DNA of 64,000 nucleotides from Acidobacteriota bacterium (GTDB lineage Bacteria > Acidobacteriota > Terriglobia > Bryobacterales > Bryobacteraceae): the NCBI GenBank assembly GCA_018268715.1, contig JAFDVZ010000020.1, forward strand, positions 124,001-188,000, given 5' to 3'. Position numbers and translations under genes: made by a program. The notes below the pieces were generated by a model. It searched no databases, was not told the origin of the DNA, and was given only the letters and a program-made list of their open reading frames with translations. This document shows, piece after piece, positions 54,986-64,000 of this stretch. The stretch's first letter is position 1; every line of letters begins with the position of its first letter.

Positions 54986-56068
54986 TCAGTCCAGTTTGAT
55001 ATTGACCTTCCAATGGGCCGCCACAGCCTTCAACTCACCGAGTGTAAGATACGTCACCGCCCCATGCTTCGGCCGGTTGAAGCTCGTGGTCTTCATGACG
55101 CCGTCATTAAAGCGGCCAATGTTCTTATAACTCACAAAATCGTCCGTCTCGCTGAAGCCCATGTTATTCGGCCGCGCGCCATACACGTCGTACATCAGGA
55201 CATACGTCCCGGTCCCCAGCCTCTTGAACACATTCGGAGCCTCCGTCGGCGCGGTCTCCGGATCGATGCGTCGAGCCACGGCCGTATAGCCGCCATGGAT
55301 CCGGTCCGACACGGCGTGACGAATCTTGGCCCCATCCACAAAGTGCAAGTGGAACTTCCCACCGACCTCGATGATGTCGCCATCGATCCCGCGAATATCC
55401 TCAATCGGCGCCGGCTTAGTCACCAGCCTCGTGAAGTCCCGATCCGCGTAGGAATAATACAACTTGCAGTCATCCTTAGGCCCATACCGAATCGTGAAAT
55501 AGACCAACATCCGCTTCGCCCGCGCGTCATAGATCGTCTCCGGAGCCCACGAAGCGCTGATATCGCCCAGCTCGGGAAACGCCTTATCCACGCGGAAATC
55601 GGAGTGAGTCCAATGGATCAGGTCCCACGACTTCATCAGCACCAGCGCCCGGTTATTCCCCCACCCATACTGCTCAATCGGGCGCTCCCACTGGGTCTCC
55701 CGGAATCCCGCCCGCTTGCCAAAGATATGCAAATCGGTCATCGCCAGATAGAACGCGCCATCGGGCCCCCGCGCGATATGCGGATCCCGCACGCCCTTCT
55801 GCTCGGCCAGCAGCTTTCCATCCAGCACCGGAGCGCCGCCGTTGACATCCGTAAAGGAATACCCATCCTGGCTGATGGCGAAGTAAGCCGACTGCGTTTC
55901 GTCCTTGAAATACACCAGCAGGTAACCCGCGAAGTCCTTTTCCCTAAGCTTCCGCATATGCTTCGGCTTCTCGATGGTGGACGAGATCACAACCCCAGCC
56001 GGCTGACCGCCCGCCCCGGCAAGCGCGCCCAGCGCAACCAGCGCAACTCTCCACCACGTCACTGGCAT
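54986..56068 (-). CDS. GH43-like five-bladed beta-propeller glycoside hydrolase
   Basis: A 360-residue exported protein (signal peptide VALVALGALAGAGG). The propeller repeats are seen in YLLVYFKDETQSAYFAISQDG, KGVRDPHIARGPDGAFYLAMTD, and SWAPETIYDARAKRMLVYFT, where RDPHI and WAPE resemble GH43 active-site strands. Members of this fold remove arabinose or xylose; specificity here is open and some relatives are annotated only as GH43-like. The ATG at 56068 overlaps the esterase gene by 10 bases, and GH51 follows after 16 bases. Confidence 0.75.
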   Translation of the reverse strand: MPVTWWRVALVALGALAGAGGQPAGVVISSTIEKPKHMRKLREKDFAGYLLVYFKDETQSAYFAISQDGYSFTDVNGGAPVLDGKLLAEQKGVRDPHIARGPDGAFYLAMTDLHIFGKRAGFRETQWERPIEQYGWGNNRALVLMKSWDLIHWTHSDFRVDKAFPELGDISASWAPETIYDARAKRMLVYFTIRYGPKDDCKLYYSYADRDFTRLVTKPAPIEDIRGIDGDIIEVGGKFHLHFVDGAKIRHAVSDRIHGGYTAVARRIDPETAPTEAPNVFKRLGTGTYVLMYDVYGARPNNMGFSETDDFVSYKNIGRFNDGVMKTTSFNRPKHGAVTYLTLGELKAVAAHWKVNIKLD

Positions 56069-57120
56069 CCGCCCGAAGCGCACAGATTCTTGCTGAAGAA
56101 GGGCATCACCCAATTCTGAAAGCGCACCGCCACGGCGCTCGTATGAGTGCCAGGATAGATCTCAAACGTATTGGCGATGCCGTAGTTATTCAAAATCTCA
56201 TGCAACTTGCCGGCGTCGACTTTCAGTCCGTCTTTATCGCCGACATCCATCGAAATCGCCCGATACTGCTTCAGATTCCCGATATATTGATGTACGAACG
56301 CCAGCGGAGCATTCGCCGTCCATCTAGCCAGCACATCCGGCTGAGTCGCCCCATCCTTCACCGGCAGATCCAGATAAAGGGGCGGATTCTTGGGATTTGG
56401 CGACCAGGCCGCCGCGGTGGCTAACTGCGCGCGCAGCATAAACGGCAGCGTGGCCGAATCCGCCGGAGTCTTCACGGCTTCAAGCGCCTTCTCCATCGCG
56501 GGATTCGCGGGTCCCGCGCCGCGAGGCGACATGCAGCAAGGGCTCATGATGTACAAACTGCCAAACACATCGGAGTGCCGCATGCCGATGCGGCTCGCGC
56601 CATAGCCGCCCATAGAATGCCCCACCAAGCCCCGGCTCGTCCGTTTGGGAATCGTTCGGTAATGGGCGTCGATATAGGCCACCACGTCATGCCAGATGTA
56701 GCGTTCAAAGTCTCCCGTGGTCACCGAACTCGAATACATCGACCCGTTGTGGACCGTCTTCGAATCCGGCAGGACCACAATCATCTCCTGCGCCCCCTTG
56801 GCGAAAGCGCCCTCAATCGTCTGTGGCGTGTGAATCTCGCCCGACCACTGCTCCGCCCCTATGCTATAGCCGTGCAACGCATACACCACCGGATAACGGC
56901 GCTTCTTATCCTTGGCGTAACTCGGCGGCAGGTACACCAGCACATCGCGGTCCACCGCGTTGCCTTCCAGATTGCCTTCAAGCGACTCCCCGTGGATCTT
57001 GATCTTCTCCACAGTCACCGCCTTGGCGTTCGGCTCCACGGGCGGAACCTCCGTCTTCACCTGCGCCACGCCCAGCAGGCACAGCCCGAATGCAACAGCC
57101 CCACTTCGCAGTATTTTCAT
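56059..57120 (-). CDS. CE1-like secreted esterase
   Basis: A 353-residue alpha/beta hydrolase with signal peptide MKILRSGAVAFGLCLLGVAQ. The nucleophile elbow is GHSMGG with S169, and the C-terminal His lies in YPGTHTSAVA. The fold is of the CE1/esterase D-antigen 85 type, which includes feruloyl and acetylxylan esterases. Context (GH51, GH43-like, GH9) supports removal of ferulate or acetate from xylan. It is 10 bases downstream of the GH9 gene. Confidence 0.85.
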   Translation of the reverse strand: MKILRSGAVAFGLCLLGVAQVKTEVPPVEPNAKAVTVEKIKIHGESLEGNLEGNAVDRDVLVYLPPSYAKDKKRRYPVVYALHGYSIGAEQWSGEIHTPQTIEGAFAKGAQEMIVVLPDSKTVHNGSMYSSSVTTGDFERYIWHDVVAYIDAHYRTIPKRTSRGLVGHSMGGYGASRIGMRHSDVFGSLYIMSPCCMSPRGAGPANPAMEKALEAVKTPADSATLPFMLRAQLATAAAWSPNPKNPPLYLDLPVKDGATQPDVLARWTANAPLAFVHQYIGNLKQYRAISMDVGDKDGLKVDAGKLHEILNNYGIANTFEIYPGTHTSAVAVRFQNWVMPFFSKNLCASGGCQ

Positions 57121-57130
57121 GATTGACTCG

Positions 57131-59665
57131 CTATCTCACCAGCGCATCGGCCGCGTTGGCCGCCAGAATCCACTTACTCGCCACGGTGATAATGTACTCA
57201 TTCTCAAACCACAGGAAGCCGAAATCGTCGATGCACTCCGGAAAGTCCGGTTTGATCACGACATAACCAGGAATCACGCCGCCCGCGATGAACGAGTTAT
57301 CCGCCCGGTTATTGCCATACGCCCGCAACTTCGAACGGGTCCCCACGGCGGAAACATAGGATGTGCTCGAAACCGGATGCGTCCCCAGAATATAGTTGGC
57401 AGCCCGCAGCGTATAGTCCTTGCCCACTAACTCAGGAAACGCCTTGTGCAGAAAATACATCCGAACGCCCAAATCGATCACCTGCGCGGACCCGCCCCAT
57501 CCGCCGCGGCTCGGAGGCACGCCGAAAGGAGTCGCCGCCAACTCTTTGTCCGTCTGGGCGACATAGGTCTTCACCGTCTCCTCCAGTTGCTTCTTGAAGG
57601 CCGCGTCCATATACGGCAGCGCCCGCACGGCGGTCCACCCAAAGAACCCGAAGAAGCGTTGAGACACCGTCGGGAACAGCTCGGCGACCCGCTTCTTATA
57701 AGGCTCCGCTCCATTCGTCGCAATCAACAACTGCAGCGCCGCGCTCCACTCATCAGCCGCGGCCATTCCAGGAAATCCACCGCCCTGGCGGGCCGGCGTA
57801 GGATTAGCGTGTTCGTCATCCCAGATCTTGACGGCGGTGTCCAAACATTCCTTGGCCATCGCGTCGTCGTATCCTCTCAGCGCTTGCGCCGCGGCGGCCA
57901 GCGTCGCCGCCGACCCATACTGCATGCCCGCCGACTTGGTCGTAAACGCCCAGCGGTCATCCGGAATCCCCGAATATGCGCCCTCCACCTCATGCGGCCC
58001 TAACCGGTCGGAATAAATGCGCCCGTCCGTCTTCGAAGCCCCATCGCCCAGATGCGTGTACTCGCGCAGATACGGTTCCTCGACAACGGGGAACGTATGC
58101 CCAACGGCCTTGATCTGAGCCAGCACCTGCAACACGCCATGCTTGATATGTTCGAGCGTATCCGGCGTCCCATCGGGTCGATGCATCTCCACGGAACGCG
58201 CCTTCCAGTCCACCGTCAACTCGTCCCACTTCAGCCCGAACTCCTGATAAGCGAGCGACAGGTCCTGAATCACCGCAAACTGGCTACGCGTCTGAATATC
58301 GAAATCGCCCGCGTCATACCACCCGCCGACGTTCAGCCCCGGAATATGCTCCCCCGGCTTGTACGGCGAATCCAAATTCGGACCCATCGACCATCCATCG
58401 AAGTGCTGCCGGTTCGGCGGCGCCTGCCGGGCGTCATCCAGGTGCGAAACGCCGTGCCACAACCGGTAGCCCTCCCGCACCGACATGTGATCCATCGCCG
58501 TCGCCAGGTAACTGTCAAGACTCGGCTGCCAGGTCTTGCCGTAGACATCCTTAGCGATCGGAAACAGCTCCGTACGCTCGCCGGCATACTCAATCGCATA
58601 CAACCCCGGCTCTTTGACCTTCGTGAAGTCGAACTTCGCGTAGACGTAGCGCAGCCAGGGCGCAGGCTGCGTCACCGGCCCCTCAAACGCCACCGTGTAC
58701 GCGCCATTCTCGCCCAACCGCAGCAGCTTGGCGGTCTTCGGCGCGTCATACTTCGGATCCAGCTCGATGACCGCTGCCTTCGCGTAGTCGGGATGATACC
58801 CAGCCTGGCTGTGCGCCACCATCGGAGGACGCGTCCAGTTCGGAATGACATCGGGACGGATACGCCACACCACCGCGGCGTCCGTCTTGCCCGCCGGAAT
58901 CGGCGTCCGCAGCACGAACCAGCCGTTTTGAGCCCGATTCCGCCCGTCGTACAGCGAAAGCGTCCCGCTTTCTGACTCCACCCGCACCCGGTGCAGCGGA
59001 TCGTCGATGGCCAGGGTGATGGCCTTGCCCGACGCAAACGGCTCCGGCTGAAAGAATCCCCGAGCCTGATCCCACTCCTCCTGATACGGCAACCGCGCCG
59101 GCTCCCCCGTCGGAGGCACGGCCTTCATCATCGGGTCGCGCGGCGTCCGAGGCAGGATCCCCGTCGAAGCCCCGTCCACCATGTAAGCCTTGCCGACGTA
59201 CGCCGACGGCAGGAACTCCAGGTTGAACCCCGCCCTCCCCACCAGCCGCTCCGGCAGCGGCTTGTCGAGATTCACCACCACCCGAACCCCGCCCGGCTCC
59301 GCGATCACCTCCAGCCGGTAATCGAGCTGATACTCGGGGTAGGACAACTGCGCGCTCAGCCGATTGTGTTCCTTGTCCGCCTGCCGGGTCTTGAAGTGCG
59401 CGGCCTGATCCCACTGCTCGGGCGTGGGCTGCAGCCGTATGTCGCCGTTGGTGGCAATGCGCTGGCCGTGGAGAATCAGCTCCATGGCGGTGTTCTTCTG
59501 ATCCAGGAACGTCCGATCGAACGCGCTGTGATAGAGGATGACGCTGAATCCCTGGGTATCCAGATAGCCGTTGTCGGTCACCTTCATGGTGAAATCGGCG
59601 GCCATCGCCGGGATGATGAATAAGGCCAGAACCGTGTGGAAAACTCGTCGTGAGTGGGTAAACAT
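57131..59665 (-). CDS. GH9 cellulase-type glycoside hydrolase
   Basis: An 844-residue secreted protein (signal peptide RRVFHTVLALFIIPAMA). Parts in order: an N-terminal beta-rich extension (~20-290), a CelD_N Ig-like domain (VAHSQAGYHPDYAKAAVIELD to ~400) and a GH9 (alpha/alpha)6 barrel. Barrel signatures are GGWYDAGDFDIQT, with the catalytic Asp of DAGD, and a C-terminal NEYII segment with the likely acid Glu at E823. GH9 enzymes cleave beta-1,4-glucans. The gene follows the malectin-sensor gene after a 99-base spacer. Confidence 0.88.
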   Translation of the reverse strand: MFTHSRRVFHTVLALFIIPAMAADFTMKVTDNGYLDTQGFSVILYHSAFDRTFLDQKNTAMELILHGQRIATNGDIRLQPTPEQWDQAAHFKTRQADKEHNRLSAQLSYPEYQLDYRLEVIAEPGGVRVVVNLDKPLPERLVGRAGFNLEFLPSAYVGKAYMVDGASTGILPRTPRDPMMKAVPPTGEPARLPYQEEWDQARGFFQPEPFASGKAITLAIDDPLHRVRVESESGTLSLYDGRNRAQNGWFVLRTPIPAGKTDAAVVWRIRPDVIPNWTRPPMVAHSQAGYHPDYAKAAVIELDPKYDAPKTAKLLRLGENGAYTVAFEGPVTQPAPWLRYVYAKFDFTKVKEPGLYAIEYAGERTELFPIAKDVYGKTWQPSLDSYLATAMDHMSVREGYRLWHGVSHLDDARQAPPNRQHFDGWSMGPNLDSPYKPGEHIPGLNVGGWYDAGDFDIQTRSQFAVIQDLSLAYQEFGLKWDELTVDWKARSVEMHRPDGTPDTLEHIKHGVLQVLAQIKAVGHTFPVVEEPYLREYTHLGDGASKTDGRIYSDRLGPHEVEGAYSGIPDDRWAFTTKSAGMQYGSAATLAAAAQALRGYDDAMAKECLDTAVKIWDDEHANPTPARQGGGFPGMAAADEWSAALQLLIATNGAEPYKKRVAELFPTVSQRFFGFFGWTAVRALPYMDAAFKKQLEETVKTYVAQTDKELAATPFGVPPSRGGWGGSAQVIDLGVRMYFLHKAFPELVGKDYTLRAANYILGTHPVSSTSYVSAVGTRSKLRAYGNNRADNSFIAGGVIPGYVVIKPDFPECIDDFGFLWFENEYIITVASKWILAANAADALVR

Positions 59666-59678
59666 GAGTGTACCGAGC

Positions 59679-59694
59679 GGGGGCGCAAGCCCCC
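59679..59694. promoter_or_regulatory. Perfect hairpin in the GH9 leader
   Basis: GGGGGC and GCCCCC form a 6-bp stem around a 4-base loop (GCAA on the plus strand, TTGC on the transcribed strand). It lies 14-29 bases upstream of the GH9 start, where it could cover the ribosome-binding region, and no T run follows, so it is more likely a leader structure than a terminator. Nearby at 59742-59749 lies the palindrome GGTTAACC. Confidence 0.4.
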
Positions 59695-59764
59695 ACGGCC
59701 CAGTAAACCACCGCCGCCCTAGCCGGGCCTAGGTTCGACACGGTTAACCACGCGCCTTAACAGG

Positions 59765-61294
59765 CTATTCTTCGGATACTTCGATGCCGTTCACGCACGC
59801 CATCCCCACCACCGGCACGAAGGTGAGCACCATCTTGCCCTGCGCCGTCGGCCGAAGCCCGCTGAAGGTCCGATCGATCGGTCGACCCTCGCCGCCGGCC
59901 TCCTTGGAGATGTCGAAATTCCGCAGCAGCGCGACCCCGTTCGAGTACACGTCGAACAGCCGGCTCCCCTGCCCGCCGACTCCCGTGTTCCGCCGCCCGT
60001 AGTGCCCTTCGCAGAACTTCAACGTCACCTTATAGCGTCCGTCAGCCACCGGCACGGCATAGGAAAAATGGCCCCAACGCTCGCTCGTATACACCGCCAT
60101 ATCCGGCGTCGGAGCGTCGTTCGACCGCACCGGATTCGTGTTCCGCACCAGCGCATTTCCGCCCAGAAAATAGGAATCGGCGCGCCACTGCTGGCCCGCG
60201 GCGTCCTGCCAGGCGGCGGGCCAACCAGCCCGGATCCTCACCGGCAGCGTCTTTGCGTCCTTCATCGGAATCAGCTCGATCGCGCTCACCATCGCCGTGC
60301 TCCGCATGGAGGCGAAACTCAGGTGCAGGCGCCCGTCCGGGGCCGGCGAGATATCCCGGAAAACCCGCTCATCGGCGATATTCGCGCCCGCCGCGTCCGC
60401 CACCACGTCGAACTGATCCAGAATCACCTTGCCGTTAGCCGCCACCCGAAACAGCCGTTGCCCCTCGCCGCTCGATTCCGCGCTGACGAAGTCGGCAAGC
60501 CCGGTCTCGGCAAAGTGCAGGTGCAGTTCGTAGGCGCCCGGATCGAGCGGAATGTCGTACTGAAAATCCCCCTGCCGGAACCGCCGGTACAAGTCGGGAT
60601 CGAGCGTCCGGAAGATGCGCTCGGAAGGCCGTCCCAGCGCAACGCCGCCCGAAAAGAACCGGTCCGGCGCCCAAGTCCGCCCGCTGCGGTCTATATAAGG
60701 ATTCGTGGCGCCCACCATCAGCCGCACATCCCCGCCGCCCGGCAGCGCTCTCACCACGGCGGCGGCCGCCACGCCCGCTCTCGGCTCGGCAACCACCGTC
60801 TTCGCCGATCCCCGCCACCACAGCAACGTCAGCACCGCCGCCACCACCACGCCCGAGCCAATCAGAGCCCCCGCCAGCCAGTGCGGCCGACCCGCGGCCG
60901 GCGTCTCCGGAGGCGCGGCTGCCTCCACCGGATCCTCCCACCGGAAATCCGCGCTATAGGATCCGGGCGGCAGCTCGATCCGGACCGCCCGAGCCGTTCC
61001 GTTGTCCGCCTGATACTGTTGCGCCAGCTTCTTGCGGACCTCGTTCGCCGTAACGCGCACAATCGTGTGCTGTCCGGTGTCGAAATCGGGCGGTAATTGG
61101 AACAAATCGACGCCGATTGAGCGTTCTTTGAGCGTATCCGCGGGACCGCTGATGGTCCGTTCCACCACATACCGCAGGAACTCCCGGCAACGTTTACTGG
61201 TCCGGAACGCCGCGCTTTCGATCAGTCGATCAAGCTCCGAGCGAACAGCACGCTCACGCGCCTCGGTCAGAGCAGTTCTGTCGCCAGGGTTCAT
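59765..61294 (-). CDS. Transmembrane regulator candidate with two malectin-like sugar-binding domains
   Basis: A 509-residue protein. Residues ~1-120 are a soluble domain common in acidobacterial membrane proteins (RLIESAAFRTSKRCREFLRY, then VDLFQLPPDFDTGQHTIVRV and NEVRKKLAQQY) with a winged-helix-like pattern. One membrane helix follows (WLAGALIGSGVVVAAVLTLLWW), then two malectin-like domains (first: RTWAPDRFFSGG, LDPDLYRRFRQGDFQYDIPL, LHLHFAET; second: WRADSYFLGGNAL, YTSERWGHFSYAVPV, LKFCEGHYG). This is a ToxR-like topology with an outside carbohydrate sensor. It heads the GH9-CE1-GH43-GH51 unit. DNA binding is inferred, not shown. Confidence 0.8.
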   Translation of the reverse strand: MNPGDRTALTEARERAVRSELDRLIESAAFRTSKRCREFLRYVVERTISGPADTLKERSIGVDLFQLPPDFDTGQHTIVRVTANEVRKKLAQQYQADNGTARAVRIELPPGSYSADFRWEDPVEAAAPPETPAAGRPHWLAGALIGSGVVVAAVLTLLWWRGSAKTVVAEPRAGVAAAAVVRALPGGGDVRLMVGATNPYIDRSGRTWAPDRFFSGGVALGRPSERIFRTLDPDLYRRFRQGDFQYDIPLDPGAYELHLHFAETGLADFVSAESSGEGQRLFRVAANGKVILDQFDVVADAAGANIADERVFRDISPAPDGRLHLSFASMRSTAMVSAIELIPMKDAKTLPVRIRAGWPAAWQDAAGQQWRADSYFLGGNALVRNTNPVRSNDAPTPDMAVYTSERWGHFSYAVPVADGRYKVTLKFCEGHYGRRNTGVGGQGSRLFDVYSNGVALLRNFDISKEAGGEGRPIDRTFSGLRPTAQGKMVLTFVPVVGMACVNGIEVSEE

Positions 61295-62665
<1,371 letters not shown>

Positions 62666-62676
62666 GGGGAATGTCT

Positions 62677-64000
62677 ATGAAAGTGATGGGGATGGCGGTG
62701 CTTCTGGCCTGCCAGGCGTGGGCCGCCGCTGGTCCCGCGCCGATTCGGGTCGAGGGCGGGCAGCTTGCCGGCGTGGTCGAGGATGGGTTGACCGTCTATA
62801 AGGGGGTCCCCTTTGCCGCGCCGCCGGTGGGCGATCTGCGGTGGCGGGCGCCGCAGCCGGCCGCGAAGTGGCAAGGGGTCAGGGCGGCCGACAAGTTCGC
62901 GCCGGGGTGCATGCAGGCCATGGGTGGGCCGCCGCCGAGCGGGTTGAGCGAAGATTGCCTGTACCTGAATGTCTGGACGCCGGCGAAGTCGGCCAAGGAT
63001 CGGGTTCCCGTGCTGGTTTGGATCTACGGCGGCGGGTTCAATGGTGGCGCCACGTCGATTCCCGTCTACAGCGGGGAGAAACTGGCGAAGCGGGGCGTGG
63101 TGCTGGTGAGCATCGGCTATCGCGTTGGCGTGTTCGGGTTCTATTCGCATCCGGAGTTGAGCGCCGAGAACCCGCGGCATGTTTCGGGCAACTATGGGCT
63201 GCTCGATATGATCGCGGGGCTCCAGTGGATCCAGAAGAACATCGCGGCGTTCGGCGGGGACCCGCGGAAAGTCACGATCTTCGGCGAATCGGCGGGCGGC
63301 ATCGCCGTCAGCATGCTGTGCGCATCGCCGCTCGCCAAGGGGCTGTTCCATGGGGCCATTTCGCAGAGCGGCGGTTCGTTCGGTCCGTTCAGCAAGACTC
63401 CTTCGCCGGGCGAGAATATGCGGGTGCTGGCCGACGCCGAGGTTTCGGGGGCCGAGTTCGCGACGGCCGCCGGCGCGGCTTCGTTGAAAGAGCTGCGGGC
63501 GCTGCCGGCGGAGAAGATCCTGGAGGCCGGACGCAAGCAACGCGGCATGGCCTGGCCGATTGTGGATGGTTGGGTGATCCCCGACGATCAATACAAGTTA
63601 TACACGGCCGGCGAATTCAATGACACGCCGATTCTGGTGGGGTATAACTCGGACGAAGGGCTGAGTTTCTCGGGCGCCAAGACGCCGGAGGATTACGTAG
63701 CCGGCGTGAAGAAGCGCTATGGGCCTTTCGCCGACCGGTTGGTGGAAGCTTATCCGGCGGCGGCTAACTCCGTGCCTAAGACGGCTCGCGACCTGATGCG
63801 CGATTCGGCGTTTGGCTGGCAGACGTGGATCTGGGCTCGGCTCCAGTCCGAGCGTGGGAAGGGGAAGGCCTTCTATTACTACTTCGATCAGCATGCGGAA
63901 CGCACGCCCGGGTCGCCGCAGGCCGATCATGGGTCGCCGCATGGGGCGGATGTCGCCTATGTGTTCGAGCACCTCACCGACATACGGCGGCCTCCGACGG
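62677..64000 (+). CDS. Type-B carboxylesterase, 3' end outside window
   Basis: 441 codons are open to the window edge without a stop. A signal peptide (MKVMGMAVLLACQAWA) precedes the type-B esterase fold: YKGVPFAAPPVGDLRWRAPQ, SEDCLYLNVWTP, nucleophile S205 in FGESAGG, the Glu of YNSDEG and the His-containing HGADVAYVF. The family hydrolyses a broad range of carboxylic esters. I chose the ATG at 62677, with AGGGGA upstream, over one at 62671. It is probably co-transcribed with the CE1 gene. Confidence 0.92.
   Translation, partial: MKVMGMAVLLACQAWAAAGPAPIRVEGGQLAGVVEDGLTVYKGVPFAAPPVGDLRWRAPQPAAKWQGVRAADKFAPGCMQAMGGPPPSGLSEDCLYLNVWTPAKSAKDRVPVLVWIYGGGFNGGATSIPVYSGEKLAKRGVVLVSIGYRVGVFGFYSHPELSAENPRHVSGNYGLLDMIAGLQWIQKNIAAFGGDPRKVTIFGESAGGIAVSMLCASPLAKGLFHGAISQSGGSFGPFSKTPSPGENMRVLADAEVSGAEFATAAGAASLKELRALPAEKILEAGRKQRGMAWPIVDGWVIPDDQYKLYTAGEFNDTPILVGYNSDEGLSFSGAKTPEDYVAGVKKRYGPFADRLVEAYPAAANSVPKTARDLMRDSAFGWQTWIWARLQSERGKGKAFYYYFDQHAERTPGSPQADHGSPHGADVAYVFEHLTDIRRPPT

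Overview
High-GC bacterial DNA that looks like Acidobacteria, most likely the Solibacter/Bryobacter (Bryobacterales) side. The clues are a stand-alone Solibacter-type TIGR03437 domain protein (38925-39665), a DUF1501/DUF1800 pair, large NHL-repeat and TonB-dependent-receptor proteins, an N-terminal regulatory domain common in acidobacterial membrane proteins (59765-61294), several Tat-exported Gfo/Idh/MocA oxidoreductases, and a BshC bacillithiol enzyme. This placement is inference from gene content; no rRNA or tRNA gene was recognised. There is no phage, IS element, CRISPR array or plasmid function, so the window reads as a chromosomal segment of a soil polymer degrader.

Layout. 1-5.8 kb: end of a GH13 enzyme, an MFS transporter, a small lipoprotein, a 12-repeat NHL protein and an ATP-grasp enzyme. 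5.9-11.4 kb: a minus-strand operon mazG > GNAT > NSAR/OSBS > EamA exporter > MFS exporter, which resembles the known D- to L-amino-acid N-succinylation pathway; a roughly 107-bp degenerate tandem array built from the mazG/GNAT junction sits between mazG and the GNAT gene. 11.4-18.9 kb: a polytopic membrane protein, a tannase/feruloyl esterase with a cupin, and a coupled DUF2339-DUF3999 pair. 18.9-31 kb: two different M28 metallopeptidases, an HpcH/HpaI aldolase, bshC, a DUF1501/DUF1800 pair whose second member carries three Ig-like + IPT/TIG modules, a SprT-like protease and a two-CBS protein. 31-34 kb: a hybrid sensor kinase.

34.3-39.7 kb is an exported three-gene unit: TIGR03437 protein, TonB-dependent receptor, beta-helix protein. 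40-46.3 kb is a tightly coupled operon of five exported sugar-type enzymes (two Gfo/Idh/MocA oxidoreductases, a TIM-barrel isomerase, an enolase-superfamily enzyme and a DUF6807-ThuA fusion); three of its four junctions are 4-bp GTGA overlaps. Just upstream lies a TonB-dependent receptor pseudogene with several frameshifts, two in-frame stops and an internal deletion. 49-51.5 kb holds cdsA, uppS and an ABC-2 permease.

51.5-64 kb is a plant-polysaccharide locus. A membrane protein with an N-terminal regulatory-type domain, one transmembrane helix and two malectin-like sugar-binding domains heads GH9, a CE1-type esterase, a GH43-like enzyme and GH51 on the minus strand. A second CE1-type esterase and a type-B carboxylesterase diverge on the plus strand. 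Together these could release cellulose or arabinoxylan fragments and their ester-linked acids, and the tannase/feruloyl esterase at 13.9 kb fits the same lifestyle.
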